A stretch of DNA of 64,000 nt from Ascaphus truei (taxonomy: Eukaryota > Chordata > Amphibia > Anura > Ascaphidae). A program made the translations under genes and the position numbers. Positions 16,631-25,769 of this stretch are shown here, piece by piece. Each line of letters opens with the position of its first letter. The stretch's first letter is position 1. The DNA is taken from NCBI GenBank assembly GCA_036426205.1, contig CM071568.1, forward strand, positions 224,666,239 to 224,730,238. The letters run 5' to 3'. Below the pieces are notes generated by a model that was not told where the DNA came from, did no database searches, and worked only from the letters and a program-made list of their open reading frames with translations.

Positions 16631-17444
16631 ACAGTAAAAAAAGAGAAGTGGATAAAAGCAGGATGAACAATCTAGATGTGTAAAGACATTCGTTCTTCAA
16701 AAGACGGGGCTCGGAAGGCAGCCAGGTTTTTCGCCAATCGACCCTGCAGAAAGTGTAAAGTGAGGTTAGATCATTAGTAGGGTTATATCATAGTTGGGAA
16801 CCTCATATCTTCCCATCCTTGAGCCCCATACGCTAGTGAATTTACTGTGGGAATCATTAAAAATACGTATTAACTCCTCATTGATCATATTTTGTTTTCT
16901 ACTGATATGCTGGGAGCTGGCTGCTTCCGCGTAACTACCACATAGGATTTAGCCACCTTGAAACCTCATGGGTGTTACATTTCGGTTCACTTCTCTGGAT
17001 ATTTTGGATTGGTTGTTTAGTTGTGCCATCAATGGAGCAGGCTTATGAGCGAGATTGATTGTATTCGTAATCAGTGTGAAGACTTGCTACCAGAGACTAG
17101 TTACACCAGGACAGGTCCACCATGTGTGTAGGAAGGTGCCCACTCTGCCACACCAACGGTAAGGGTTGATCTGACAAAAGGGCTGCTGCTATGAAACCTT
17201 ATCTGTTCCATTTTTGTCCACCAAGTTTCATTACAAGCATATATTTTTGCAGCAATATGCCCCATGCATTCTCTTGTTCCAGCACACCCACGGTAACATG
17301 GGTGAGGGATATATGTTAAGTTTATCAGGTGTACCGTACCAATGGTATAACCGCTTGTAGCTATTTTCTTTAATAGATGTGTTGATAGGTACTTTAAGTA
17401 TGGATTCCAAGCAGTCTCCCCAAGCCTGCATATCTAAAGATTTC
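16631..17444 (-). mobile_element. L1/Tx1-like LINE fragment (3' part of ORF2)
   Basis: On the minus strand the frame at 17431-17231 contains NSYKRLYHWYGTPDKLN, matching the WYxTPxxL block near the C-terminus of L1/Tx1-type ORF2 proteins. It is followed in shifted frames by a Cys-rich stretch and HTWWTCP (about 17110-17140), the HIWWxCP motif of the same family. Stops and frameshifts are frequent. It is a 5'-truncated, inactive copy lying antisense in the last TOPAZ1 intron. A comparable fragment is at 62240-63665. Confidence 0.65.
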
Positions 17445-17687
17445 TGAAGGTCATTCTCTCATTGTTTCAATACGTGTGTGTGTGTGTATACACATATATA
17501 CATATGAGTGAAAAGAGAAAAAAGTAACCCGTATGGGAGCACTCAGGTATGCAATTGATATATTTAGTTTATTTATATTTATTTTCCCCCGCTTTTTACA
17601 TATATACATATATATATATATATACATAATATATATACATATATACATATATACACACACTTTGAAGGTCATTCTCTCGTTGTTTCA
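17445..17687. repeat. Insertion flanked by a 25-bp direct duplication
   Basis: TGAAGGTCATTCTCTC[A/G]TTGTTTCA occurs at 17445-17469 and again at 17663-17687 with one difference. The 193 bp between (17470-17662) hold GT and TA microsatellites and a short unique stretch (about 17513-17560). The first copy of the duplication continues the L1-like fragment, so the insert looks like a later insertion with a long target duplication. Confidence 0.6.
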
Positions 17688-18143
17688 TCACACTCTATAC
17701 TGTACTTGTTGTCTTTCCCCATAGTGATATACAGTAGGATGGAGATTACGTTTTTGCTTTGTGGGTTGATTTGACCCATGAATTCAATGTAGATTTCTGG
17801 ACCTGAGGTTATAGTGTTTATATTGATTTGATAAAGTATCTCAGTAAAGTACTCTTTTAAAAAAAAATGTTATTAATTGAGGGTGATTTTACACAAATGT
17901 ATACATGTAATAGGGCAATTTTATATTGCCACTGCTATTTATTGATTTACTTAAGATTTTACTGGTGAGTAAATGTTATTGCTGCCGAAATCAATAACAC
18001 ATATGGCATCTTTGCATGTGTGTCCCATTCACTGCCAGAAACACCAGCGTTGCATTTCCAAGGCTCTCTGTGAAAAAGTTAATGTGATTATAGGAATTGA
18101 GACAGGATTTCTGATCATCTTCTACACCACTTTGTGCTTACAG
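17688..18143. other. TOPAZ1 last intron, 3' part
   Basis: AT-rich intron sequence ending in the acceptor ctttgtgcttacag (18130-18143). No other feature is seen. Confidence 0.5.
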
Positions 18144-18357
18144 AAGTGAGGAGGACAACACACACCGTAAAGAGAGCTATCAGACAGCAGTGAATAGGAT
18201 GATACAAGCCACCCGGCTGTCCATGCCCAGACTGCTCATAAAGCACATGACTGTGACCATTGCTATGGAGCAGGTGTATATCCTGGACCACTCTGCTTCT
18301 TTCAAGTGGCTGAACGAGAACATGAAGTGGGCCAGGAAAGTTTGGCATTTTCATTAG
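18144..18357 (+). CDS. TOPAZ1: TOPAZ1 terminal coding exon with stop codon
   Basis: The last coding exon. After the first base completes the Arg codon of the previous exon, it reads SEEDNTHRKESYQTAVNRM, then KHMTVTIAMEQVYILDH and FKWLNENMKWARKVWHFH, ending in TAG at 18355-18357. The blocks KHMTV, EQVY-L and KWLxENMKWAxKVW are the very C-terminus of TOPAZ1. The protein length after the conserved KVW is only three residues. The exon continues as 3' UTR to a likely poly(A) site near 18490. Confidence 0.92.
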
Positions 18358-18495
18358 ACCTCGTTAAGAACGTTTGTTTTTTTTATTTTATGTAAAAACT
18401 GTTAAATATTGTAATCATTGTTGGAATAATTTGAAGGGAATTAAAAAAAAAAACACCAAAAAAAAAAAAACAATAAACTGTTTGCAGTGTATCTG
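18358..18495 (+). terminator. TOPAZ1: TOPAZ1 3' UTR and polyadenylation signal
   Basis: A short UTR follows the stop. AATAAA at 18472-18477 is the only canonical signal before the solo LTR at 18730. Two A-runs (18443-18453 and 18459-18470) just upstream could make the locus look internally primed in cDNA data. The exact cleavage position cannot be seen. Confidence 0.65.
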
Positions 18496-18729
18496 TTTTT
18501 TTGTGTTATTGAGGTGTGATGGAAGGTTTTTTGGAGGGGTGCGGGGGGGGGGGTGGAGAAGGGCGCATCTTGTCTGTTTCCTAGTTAAAGGACGCCGCGG
18601 TCACGTGATTAGTTTGCCAGAGTGGCTGTGTCCCATCTGGCACCCAAAGGGTTAAACAACTTACCAATGTAAATCGCCCTTTAAAGAAGAGTTCACACTT
18701 GTGGATCAACAATTGTACCTGTATGTGAA

Positions 18730-19520
18730 TGTAACGGGTTTTCTGGGCTGACCTGACCCACCCAATCTCATATTGGCCCCTGTGGTCTAACCAGTCCCCA
18801 TTACAGTGTGATGTCTGGTGGTGCACCTGTTGGCAACAGGACTCCTGAGTCTCCCGCATGATGGTGTGTGGGGATTTGCCAACCCAGACAGGCAGCTGAG
18901 TCCTACCTATATCCAGTGCAGCGCCTCCACCTCATCAGGATCCCAGCGTCCGCTTGTGGATGGTCCTGGTGAGGAACTCCTCTGTGGTGCCCCTCTCTGT
19001 GTAATTACTCCACACTTACACACGAGAGTATATTTCAACAGGGTCATCTTTATTGATGGATGTGGGCTAGCTGCCCCTTGCAGTGGGTGTTCTTTAGCCA
19101 CACATAATTGTTCAGCGGCTTCCCTCTGAAAGGTATAATCCTCCTAATGTAGGGATTCCCTATCCCCGCAGGGATATCTGCCCTGTGCCAGGTCCTGGTC
19201 ACAGTCTCATAATCAGCAACTTAGAACAGAATCACTCTTTACTCCTTCCAGAACTGGAAGGAGCTATTACCTAATCCTCCAACAGCTTAGCAACAACTAA
19301 CTTTTGATCAGTGCTGTGCCTTATGTATCCTCTGGGGGCTGGCACAACTCTGACATCACTAACCATGGATTCAGAGCATGTGACCACTCCCAGCCATACA
19401 TAGGGCACCTCACCAGGGTGTGAGGGCAAACCTCCATAATTACTGCTGGCATGCCCATAACTTATCAGGCCTTACTGTCAGCAGGAGAGATGACTGCAGC
19501 CATTTTATAGCATGGCTACA
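18730..19520 (-). mobile_element. Solo LTR (family A), copy 1
   Basis: The plus-strand text starts TGTAACGGG and ends GGCTACA, so both ends are TG...CA. The flanks TGAA (18726-18729) and TGCA (19521-19524) match at 3 of 4 bases. The minus orientation is set by comparison with the LTR at 42904-43653, whose AATAAA reads on the plus strand. No internal retrotransposon sequence is present. Confidence 0.7.
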
Positions 19521-20329
19521 TGCAAAAGTTTACACTGGGGTTCTTCAGAGGGGCCAGATCATGAGATATAATAAGGAAGGCCACAAGCCTATTGTGATGT
19601 CATTTGTAAATGCATTTAAATAGAAAACAAAACCTACATTTCAACATTTTGCTTGCACTTATAACATCTGTGGCATCTGTTTTTACATTCCTGTAACTTA
19701 AAGTGAGTCAGGGTGAGAAACTGCATTTAGCTGCCTAAGCAAGTACAGTAGTATGTAATTAGCAGGAGCAGAGAGTCGGAGGGCCACAGCAGGGCAAGCT
19801 ATTGAAGAGCCCTGGTTCACATGCAGTCCTATTGCAAAGTATATTGGATAAAGATTGTAAAAAAAAATACTTCATAGCAGTTGGTTACTATGAAGACATT
19901 AAAAGTTTAAAGCATTATAAAATAAACCTACTATATATATTTACTGAGGTAATTCACTTATTTAACCTATTAAATGGGCAGTTCTCCACGTGTACATTTT
20001 TTTTAAAGCTTTATTCACAATACTGTACAATCTGGTGTCTGTTTTCACTTAACTGTTCTTTTGTTTTCTTACTTTAATACTGTTTTACTCCTAAAAATGA
20101 GCCTTACACCTATACGGGTAAGCCCCCATTCGTAGACCTCAAACAACCTTATTTGAGAAGATTACCATAAGATATATATATTTTTCCAGATAACATCCTT
20201 TGCAGTCTGCATGGAAAAATAGCTCTGTGCTGCTTAGAGAATAATCAGCGGTAGTAACCATGTGTACACTCTGCTGCAGGATTTTAAAATATAAGAAATT
20301 ACCAAATGTACTGACTCATCGCCTCTTCC
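19521..20329. other. Intergenic spacer
   Basis: No gene or clear repeat boundary is seen between the solo LTR and the pyrimidine tract. Confidence 0.5.
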
Positions 20330-20716
20330 CACCCCTTTTCTTTCTCTCCCCCCCCCTTTTTTTTCTCCAACTCCCCCCCCTTTTTTTTCTCCTCCCCCCC
20401 CCTTTTTTCCCCCCCCCTTTTCTCCCTCCCCCCTTTCCCCCCCCCCCCCTTTTTTTCTCCCCCCCTTTCCCCCCCCCCCCCCCCCTTTTTTCTCCCCCCC
20501 CCCTTTTCTCTCCCCCCCCCTCTTTCCCCCCCCTTTTTCTCTCCTTCCCCCCCCCTTTCCCCCCCCCTTTCTCTCGCCCCCCCTTTCTCCCTCTCCCCCC
20601 CCTTTCTTCCCCCCGCCAACTCTTTCTCCTCCGCCCCACCCCCTCTGTTTCTACCCTTCTTCTCACCCCTCTGTCCCCCCTCTTTTTCTCATCCCCCCTT
20701 CCCCCCCCCCCCCCCC
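20330..20716. repeat. Polypyrimidine tract of C-runs and T-runs
   Basis: Nearly uninterrupted pyrimidines on the plus strand, built of alternating runs of 5-15 C and 3-8 T. Both strands give long open frames (Pro/Phe-rich and Gly/Lys-rich) that reflect composition only. Such mirror-like homopurine-homopyrimidine DNA can form triplexes and is prone to length errors in sequencing. Confidence 0.95.
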
Positions 20717-21580
20717 AACAGTTTTTAATTGCTTTAAGGGACATCACATGGAGCTCACTTTTAAAACAGGACATATGGGTTGGGGGGGGGGGGGGGAGTG
20801 CATCTTTAAACATGCTGTTACCATGAGTACGCTTCAGCCCTATAGGGGGCCTTCTACCCCCTAAACAAACTATAAGCGATAATGTAGTGTCTGTAAATGT
20901 GATAATGCCTTTGGGTTTTATGCTTCTTCTGGAACAGCACACCCCATCTTTTCCTCATGGGCTGCCATGTAATAGTTTAGGTAGACAAATCGGGGGAATG
21001 AACGGATATGTGCTGTTCCAGCAGAAGCTCTGGAAATTAGCAATGAATCTCCATGCACTTGTCTCTGTCATTAATAACAACACATCATAAATCGCTATAT
21101 ATATATATATATATAATTTTAAACATATTGTCATGAAGGCAGACTACACCTATAACACATAAGGGATGATTATACTGCAACCTGAGCCAAAGTAACTCAA
21201 ATAGTAGTTACAGGGCCTGACAACAACAAAAATCTACATTTATTTAACATTAGAAAACCTACCCTGATCATATTTTAAAAGATGTATGCAATATTTATGC
21301 TTGGAACGCAGATAGGGAGAAAACGTTCCTATACTACAGTAAATATTTTTTTTGTTACAATAATAAAGTAGTCAGACTCTGGGATTGCAAATTAAAAATG
21401 TAGTGGGACTATCCCCTAGTTCTATCACCCTTTCACCGCTAATTACAGTGAAGTGTTAGTCCTACTGTCTTCCTCTAGCTGATGCATTCATTGTTATATA
21501 ATAGGAGCCAAGGATAGCTGGATGGATTTAGATTTATATGCATGAATGAAAAACTAATAACGCTGAGCGAACAGACTGCC
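20717..21580. other. Intergenic spacer
   Basis: No gene is seen. A G-run at 20781-20795 and a (TA)n tract at 21095-21115 are the only notable points. Confidence 0.5.
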
Positions 21581-21583
21581 TTA

Positions 21584-21803
21584 AGGCAGTGTTCACGTAC
21601 ATGCGGCGTGTGGAGGCAGGAGGCGCCGCGCGATGCACGAGAAATCAGTTGAAACTGATTTCTCGCACGACAGGGCAGTCACGTGAGCGGTTCGCCCAAT
21701 GAGGGCGAAGCAGCTCCGTGACGTCACTAGGAACCCCCCCCACGGCCCGATTACTATGGCCAGGGAAACACCTGCTTTCCCTCAGCCTCCCATGTCCGCA
21801 GCC
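21584..21803. mobile_element. Possible Harbinger-like MITE
   Basis: TTA is on both sides (21581-21583 and 21804-21806). The ends AGGCAGTGTTC and GCAGCC are only loosely inverted. Inside, 21639-21666 is a perfect hairpin (CGAGAAATCAGTT, 3-base loop, AACTGATTTCTCG by complement), and a GTGACGTCAC motif follows. GC content is higher than the surroundings. The assignment is tentative. Confidence 0.4.
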
Positions 21804-21847
21804 TTAGACTATGGGGTCAACAAGAGAATGGTTTTATATAAGGCAAC

Positions 21848-21925
21848 TGCAGACATCCAGAGGAAGGCAAACAGAAACCCCAGTGACATATCCAATGATG
21901 TCTCATAAGGGGGGGGAGAATCTGT
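21848..21925 (-). repeat. CR1 3' UTR fragment
   Basis: ATCCAGAGGAAGGCAAACAG, then CCCCAGTGACATAT and GATGTCTCATAAGGGG, align to the CR1 tail at 45218-45280. It is an isolated fragment with no adjoining coding part. Confidence 0.65.
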
Positions 21926-22539
21926 ATTGATATTGAGGTGCTGTATAATCACAGCCCCCTTCCCTATCTAAGCTATAATTCTCAAAGAAACAAAAAAAAA
22001 GGGGGGAATACACACTCAAAGTTCAAATTTTATTTAAATTATGGTATGATCACATCTAGACTTATAATACTTAGAAAATGTTATAAAAAGGAGGCACACC
22101 AATATCCCTCAGTGGTGACCCTCCACCACTGTGCATGTAAGTAGTCTCATAAAAGAATAATAAATATTCAGTCCAATTCTCTTAGCACAGTTCTTATTGT
22201 CTTACACCCCCCCCCCCCCCCCCCCCAAAAGCCGAGATGAATTTTTTTTTATATTTCCAAAAAAAAGTAAAAGAAAAATGAGGACAAAACATACATTATT
22301 TGCACCTGGTCCATCTCATTGAAGCACAACTAATATTGACAGCATGATTAAAAATTTGATTTAAAAAATAGTTTCAACTATTACATTTGTAATTTAAAAA
22401 AAAAAAAAAAAAAAACATGCACCATGTTTCAGGTATATTTCATTCATGCTCCCAGTACAAGTTACTGTAAAACGTAACAGCACACGTCCTCGCTGATAAA
22501 CATTGCTCCTGTACTATTCATGCACGTGAAAATTCAGAA
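21926..22539. other. Intergenic spacer with homopolymers
   Basis: Poly-C at 22207-22226 and poly-A at 22395-22413. No gene is seen. Confidence 0.5.
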
Positions 22540-22800
22540 CGCTGGTATTCACACCTCCCCAGACACAGCAGGTCTCTGATTGGCTCGTTGAATGGGCGGG
22601 TGGGGTCACGTCACTGGCAAGCCTTGCAGTAGGCATCCAAACATCCGCGCTTCAGCATTCGATTGCTTCAGCGCGTGCTGCAGACCGATCAATGCTGTGA
22701 CGGGATTCGCGACCTCTAGACAGGTGAGGTGGAAGCTCCGCCCCTCTTTACTGGTCGATTACTGAGCTGGGGGGGGACTTGCGCCGCAAGAGACAATGGC
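22540..22800 (+). promoter_or_regulatory. TCAIM: CpG-island promoter of the gene downstream of TOPAZ1 (probably TCAIM)
   Basis: The sequence changes abruptly from AT-rich to CpG-rich. It carries an inverted CCAAT box (ATTGG in CTGATTGGCTCG, about 22576-22587), a GC box (GGGCGGG, about 22595) and a CRE/E-box-like CACGTCAC (about 22607-22614), then many CpG. This is the layout of a TATA-less housekeeping promoter. Its position 4.2 kb downstream of the TOPAZ1 stop fits TCAIM, the next gene in the same orientation in other vertebrates. The start site cannot be fixed from sequence. Confidence 0.6.
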
Positions 22801-23056
22801 TTGGTCTGGGCTCGCGGTTGGGGGAACCTTTGTGTTGTCATCAGTGGCGTCACGCTCTCCACTGTCCTCGAGGGCCAGCGCGACTAACGGAAGCGTAACC
22901 GTGGTAACGTGGTGGCCTGACAGGCTGTTCAGTCTGCCCCTGGCGGTGGCAGCGTATGGATGTGGTAGTGGCGGCTGCTGCTGTCACACCGTGTACGGCC
23001 TGGGGCGCGATATATGGAGGCCGCACGGGGGGGAGTTCAGAGCTCAGCATAGGCAG
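22640..23056 (+). other. TCAIM: Candidate first exon, probably 5' UTR of TCAIM
   Basis: Two donors are possible: GACAG|GTGAGG after 22723 and GGCAG|GTACCG after 23056. The first has the better consensus. An open frame from 22796 (starting MAWSGLAVGGTF) runs through the CpG island to the second donor. It has no family resemblance, is Gly/Ser/Ala-rich as expected from composition, and I do not call it protein. If 22723 is the true donor, exon 1 is short and non-coding, as is usual when the start codon lies in exon 2. The left boundary is a guess. Confidence 0.4.
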
Positions 23057-23124
23057 GTACCGTAAACTTAATACAATTATCATTTGCTGTGCAAAAATAA
23101 ATGTGTATGTATATATGGTCAGTG

Positions 23125-23340
23125 AGGAGCCGTAGAAATCCAATATACTGGCCAAGCATGAGGGATTGTCACGTGAAAGTGCCTTATTGGGTCCAAAATG
23201 CACACATGCCCGCCATTTTTTGTCCCCAGGGATTGTGTGCCTTTTGAACCCAATAAACCAGTTGGATGTGATAATAACCCAATAAACAGTTTGATGTGAT
23301 AATCCCTCGTGCTGCGCTGGTATATTGGATCTCTAGGGAT
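23125..23340. repeat. Foldback (inverted repeat) element
   Basis: The left arm (GAAATCCAATATACTGGCC and GCATGAGGGATTGTCACGTG, 23134-23178) is complemented by the right arm (GATGTGATAATCCCTCGTG and GCTGGTATATTGGATCTC, about 23293-23333). The arms match at roughly three quarters of positions. The loop holds a local direct repeat (CCCAATAAAC, twice). It lies just inside the putative first TCAIM intron. Confidence 0.6.
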
Positions 23341-25124
23341 CTTCACAGGCTATAACTATTTACCCTTTAGCAGTTGGAGTAAGGCGTTTTAGTGGTTAGA
23401 GTAGGGTGTTAAGGTTTTTAAAGTAAGGGGTAGCGTTGGTGCTAGTGGTTCAGATTATGGTGTTTTTAGGGCAAGGGCGAAGGTTAGTGACTTACCAAGG
23501 TGGCCGGCGGCGAGGTTGCTTGCAGCTAAACTCTCGATTTTGGTCGCTACGAAATGTCCTAGAAAAAAACGTAACCCATAGGTTGCAAAATCGGTGCTCT
23601 AGGGCACTGTTGTGCAAACTGGGGGGCGGGAGATTGTCTACAGGGGGTGCAGGGTTTACAGAGGCCCCGCGTGCTTCCTGAAGGCACTTAAATTAAGGGC
23701 CGAGGGAGCAGCGTAGTCCTCTTTAAACTGTACTTTCCTTGGCTCCAGCGGCTTCTTAGACGCGTCACAATTGGAATGCAGCGTCAAGTGTGCTATGACA
23801 ACGGGATGTACCCAAAGTCCTTACTTTGCCTTAATCTCATCACCCATACAATTTTTTTTTTGTGTGTGTTTCTTTTTTTGTGTGTGTGTTTCTTTTTTTG
23901 TTTGTTTTGTATGATTTTGCGCTCCCCATCACGAGACATAAAAAGCATTCAAGGATCAGGACAATTCTATTGGGTTGAGCAGCGTATCGCATTTTTTTTT
24001 GTTCACTTTAATTATGCACTTTTTGCTAGTTAATCACTTATACTGTAGTACCAATTCACTTTAAATAATACTGCACTGGCTTTTTGATATTTGGAGAGTG
24101 ACGTGTGTTCTTTTCACCTCATAACTTTAATAGAGAATTTTTTCAGGATTCTACTTTTTATTGAGTTTTCTACCAATTCCAAAATTAGTTTGAATAATAG
24201 CAGATAAAGTTCAGTATCACTTTATATATCCATCTTCTAGGACAACAAACTAATGTTGAAGACACCAATATAGTGTGGGACTATGTTTTAACTCTTCAAT
24301 TGCCAATGCTATAAAATAATTATTAATCTCATTTACGGAATTAGAATATTGTCTTTTTCTGTATGAAAAATGTCTAATAAAATTATTTTAAAAAACCCTA
24401 TGAACTCAAACGTGCTCTTATTTATTAACAATGTAAGTAAGCAGGGTATAAAATGTCACATTCTACTTCTGAATCCTCTTATGTCACCAGCCACCGTGAC
24501 TGCAGTTCCATCTAGTTACCCAAGTAGGCAGATCCATGAATTCTTGATGTTCTACCAATATTTGGACTTCCCTGAGCAAACCGCTTCTCAAGAACTTTTC
24601 AACCCAAAGTGAAATTGTATAATATAAGAATATAGTGTCAAGTAAAATTGAATCGTGGTACAAGTAAGTGACAAGACACCAGTCTGTAAAAGGAAGAATT
24701 TACCACGTAACCACCGTTCTGTAAAAAGTATCATTTTTATGCAGCCGCCTTTTTTTGTTTTTTTTACTTTGTTTTGTTTCGTTGTGAACACAACTTATGC
24801 ATTGATGTATTAGTTCCCATCCTTTAATGTGTATTAATATTTCTAATGTGTAGTAATCAGATGATACTTAACACGGGATGTACAGTGTTTAGGGGCTTAG
24901 TCTATATCTGCTGAACTTCGTGATCGGGCTGTTTATGGACGACATTTCCTACTGACTTCAATGCACTTAGCGGCTAAATCATCAATGTTGAATTGGTAGC
25001 CGATGGGATTGATTTCCCTTGTAAAGTTGTAATTTAGGGATCACAAATAATATGCATTTTAACGGTGCATTGTGTCCTAACTCCTGTAACACTTGCCATT
25101 TCTCTTTGTTGGTATTGTTTCAAG
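23341..25124. other. Putative TCAIM intron 1
   Basis: No exon is recognised. 23360-23500 is a degenerate GTTAGGGT-like stretch. 23860-23910 holds T-runs with GT repeats. The rest is AT-rich. Confidence 0.45.
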
Positions 25125-25198
25125 GTGTTTATTTGATTGCTGCATGCTGGATTTCACGGCAAAACTGACATGTTTGGCTGCTGCAGAGCCAGCAATAG
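25125..25198 (+). CDS. TCAIM: Candidate TCAIM exon 2 with start codon
   Basis: A 74-bp segment between a good acceptor (tttctctttgttggtattgtttcaag, ending 25124) and donor (AATAG|GTAAGA at 25199). Its first ATG (25170) opens a frame of nine codons plus two bases, MFGCCRASN then AG. As I recall it, TCAIM also begins MF and has a short first coding exon with Arg at the sixth position. The match is too short to prove anything. TCAIM is a mitochondrial protein that restrains T-cell activation. The call rests mainly on synteny and splice signals. No later TCAIM exon is seen in the window. Confidence 0.38.
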
Positions 25199-25369
25199 GT
25201 AAGAATTCCTATTTGACACCAAGCATACTTACACAGACAGCCTAGTCTTGAAAATCACATAATTTAAGGTCATTGTTGGAATAGACGAGTGAACACATCA
25301 TTATATGATCACTCTATACTTCCAAAAGCTAATGACAGTGTTTTATTCTATGTCATATCATTGGATTGG

Positions 25370-25662
25370 ATTGGCCCTCTCCCCACCGCATCACCGGCTC
25401 GCTTCCCACTCCACACCACGTCACCAGCCCGCTCCATCTCCTCATCAAATCAACGGCCTGTTTCCCCCCCCCCCCCCCCCTCCATACCGCATCACCGGCC
25501 CAGTCCTACATCTCACCTCACCGCGTCACCGGCCCACTCCTACATCTCACCTCACAGCATCACCGGCCCGCTACCCCTTCTCTTCTCACCGCATCACCGG
25601 CCCACTCCTCCATCCCTTCTCACCGCATCACCGGCCCACTCCTCCATCTCATCTGACAGCAT
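25370..25662. repeat. Minisatellite of about 30-36 bp
   Basis: Degenerate tandem copies of CACCGCATCACCGGCCCACT followed by CCTMCATCTCACCT, with a poly-C interruption at 25466-25481. Open frames across it are artefacts of the repeat. Confidence 0.85.
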
Positions 25663-25769
25663 CAGAGTGTCTTTTTTGCAGTGCTCGTATCCCCCCCCCC
25701 TTTTTTCTAATTCATTGGGTATTTCTGTTTTTTTACACTTAGCTATTTCATGGTTTATTCAGCTATTTC

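Noticed and set aside
20299..20942. Long Pro-rich (plus) and Gly/Lys/Arg-rich (minus) frames
   Set aside because: They are translations of the polypyrimidine tract only.
22796..23065. An open frame starting MAWSGLAVGG as a TCAIM N-terminus
   Set aside because: It lies in a CpG island, has no family resemblance and crosses a strong donor at 22723. A non-coding first exon is more likely.
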